Origin: Halovivax ruber XH-70
GTDB lineage: Archaea > Halobacteriota > Halobacteria > Halobacteriales > Natrialbaceae
Assembly: GCF_000328525.1 (NCBI RefSeq)
Contig: NC_019964.1
Location: 1,860,001 to 1,924,000, forward strand
Direction: 5' to 3'
DNA length: 64,000 nt
Position 1 is the first letter of the stretch, and each line of letters begins with the position of its first letter. The notes beneath the pieces were generated by a model that saw only the letters and a list, made by a program, of their open reading frames with translations, was not told where the DNA came from and made no database searches. The position numbers were made by a program, and so were the translations under genes. Of the stretch, positions 63,535 through 64,000 are shown in pieces.

Positions 63535-64000
63535 TCACTCGATATCGTACCGGTCCGCCGCCGATTCGAACGCGAGTTCCGCCTGTTCGCGGCTTCGGCG
63601 CTCCTCTCGCGCTGCGAGTGCCTCAGGATCAGGATTGACGTCGTCGGCCACCCGGGCCCACGAATTGTGAATTTTCGCGTGACACCACCGGCAGAGATAG
63701 ATCGTAATCTCGTGAGAGAGCTGATCCGCTGTCGGGTCAGCCTTCGACGCAGGGTGAGCCGACTCTGACGCGTAGGAGAGGTGGTGTTCTTCGAGCAACG
63801 GCCGCGAATCGGCGTGTGCCTCCCGTCGTTCCTCGAGACCACATCGACTGCACTCGCGATCGCGGTTCCGACACCGAAAGTGCGGACAGGAACGCCACTC
63901 GATCGCGTCCGAGTTCGCGTCAGATTCAGACGGCGGGACGGCGAGACACCGATACTCCTCGGCCCGGCGTTCGCGAGCGAACGACGGATCGCGAGCTGCG
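63535..64000 (-). CDS. HNH/zinc-ribbon-type protein, cut by the right edge
   Basis: The open frame continues through the window edge on the minus strand, so the N-terminus is missing. Visible are a zinc-type cluster (CPHFRCRNRDRECSRCGL), then HHLSYASES and CRWCHAKIHNSWARV, which form an HNH-like His-His and Cys-x-x-Cys-His-x-x-x-His pattern, and an acidic-basic helical end (AAREERRSREQAELAFESAA). HNH folds cut DNA but some members only bind zinc; no target is apparent. An internal ATG at 63798 would lose the first zinc cluster, so it is probably not the real start. Confidence 0.65.
   Translation of the reverse strand, partial: AARDPSFARERRAEEYRCLAVPPSESDANSDAIEWRSCPHFRCRNRDRECSRCGLEERREAHADSRPLLEEHHLSYASESAHPASKADPTADQLSHEITIYLCRWCHAKIHNSWARVADDVNPDPEALAAREERRSREQAELAFESAADRYDIE

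Overview
The window is a 64-kb stretch of chromosome from a halophilic archaeon (class Halobacteria). Supporting this: high GC with acidic, Asp/Glu-rich proteins; twin-arginine lipoprotein signals ending in AGC; many leaderless-type promoters (TATA-like box about 24-30 nt before the start codon); and archaeal or haloarchaeal families such as UPF0179, PccX, GfcR and the small DUF5800/DUF5820 proteins. I cannot name the genus. No rRNA, tRNA or CRISPR array was found.

Layout. 1-2.6 kb: chaperone genes grpE and dnaK (cut by the left edge) on the minus strand. 2.8-8.0 kb: a sugar-type ABC transporter split into two convergent units, with the binding protein and a small membrane protein on plus and two permeases and the ATPase on minus. 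8.0-9.6 kb: a CAC-repeat tract in front of a SatD-like gene and a DUF3307-like membrane partner. 9.7-17.4 kb: core genes (RNA m5C methyltransferase plus PUA-like partner, aldo/keto reductase, membrane proteins, DUF2071, PAPS-reductase-like enzyme, aminotransferase). 17.5-29 kb: AT-richer accessory DNA with orphan genes, a frameshifted secreted repeat protein, a TetR-CPBP protease pair, imperfect 80-bp direct repeats and hairpin clusters, interrupted by GNAT, DJ-1 and glutaredoxin genes of normal composition.

29-38 kb: gluconate dehydratase and KDPG-type aldolase next to the sugar regulator gfcR (semi-phosphorylative Entner-Doudoroff pathway), a toxin-antitoxin-like gene pair beside an (AC)15 microsatellite, and the acyl-CoA carboxylase genes accC/pccA, pccX and pccB. 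38-46 kb: a sodium:neurotransmitter-type symporter, a complete branched-chain amino-acid-type ABC transporter (binding protein on plus; livH, livM, livG, livF as a minus operon), an SDR enzyme and a lipoprotein. 47-55 kb: the conserved stress cluster prkA1-prkA2-yeaH-spoVR. 55-64 kb: small haloarchaeal conserved genes, a cold-shock protein, the electron-transfer flavoprotein operon (etfB-etfA-fixCX), a bactofilin-like protein and a partial HNH-type zinc protein at the right edge.

How genes work together: EtfAB and the FixCX-type dehydrogenase pass electrons from acyl-CoA or similar oxidation to quinone; the carboxylase genes feed propionyl/acetyl-CoA metabolism; GfcR probably controls the adjacent sugar-acid genes; the two PrkA kinases act with the YeaH and SpoVR proteins. 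The most unusual items are the His-codon repeat placed in frame and promoter-ready ahead of satD, the palindromes at dnaK and tetR, the orphan Cys-rich secreted protein, the direct repeat that copies a gene end about 4.4 kb away, and the two related hairpin clusters.
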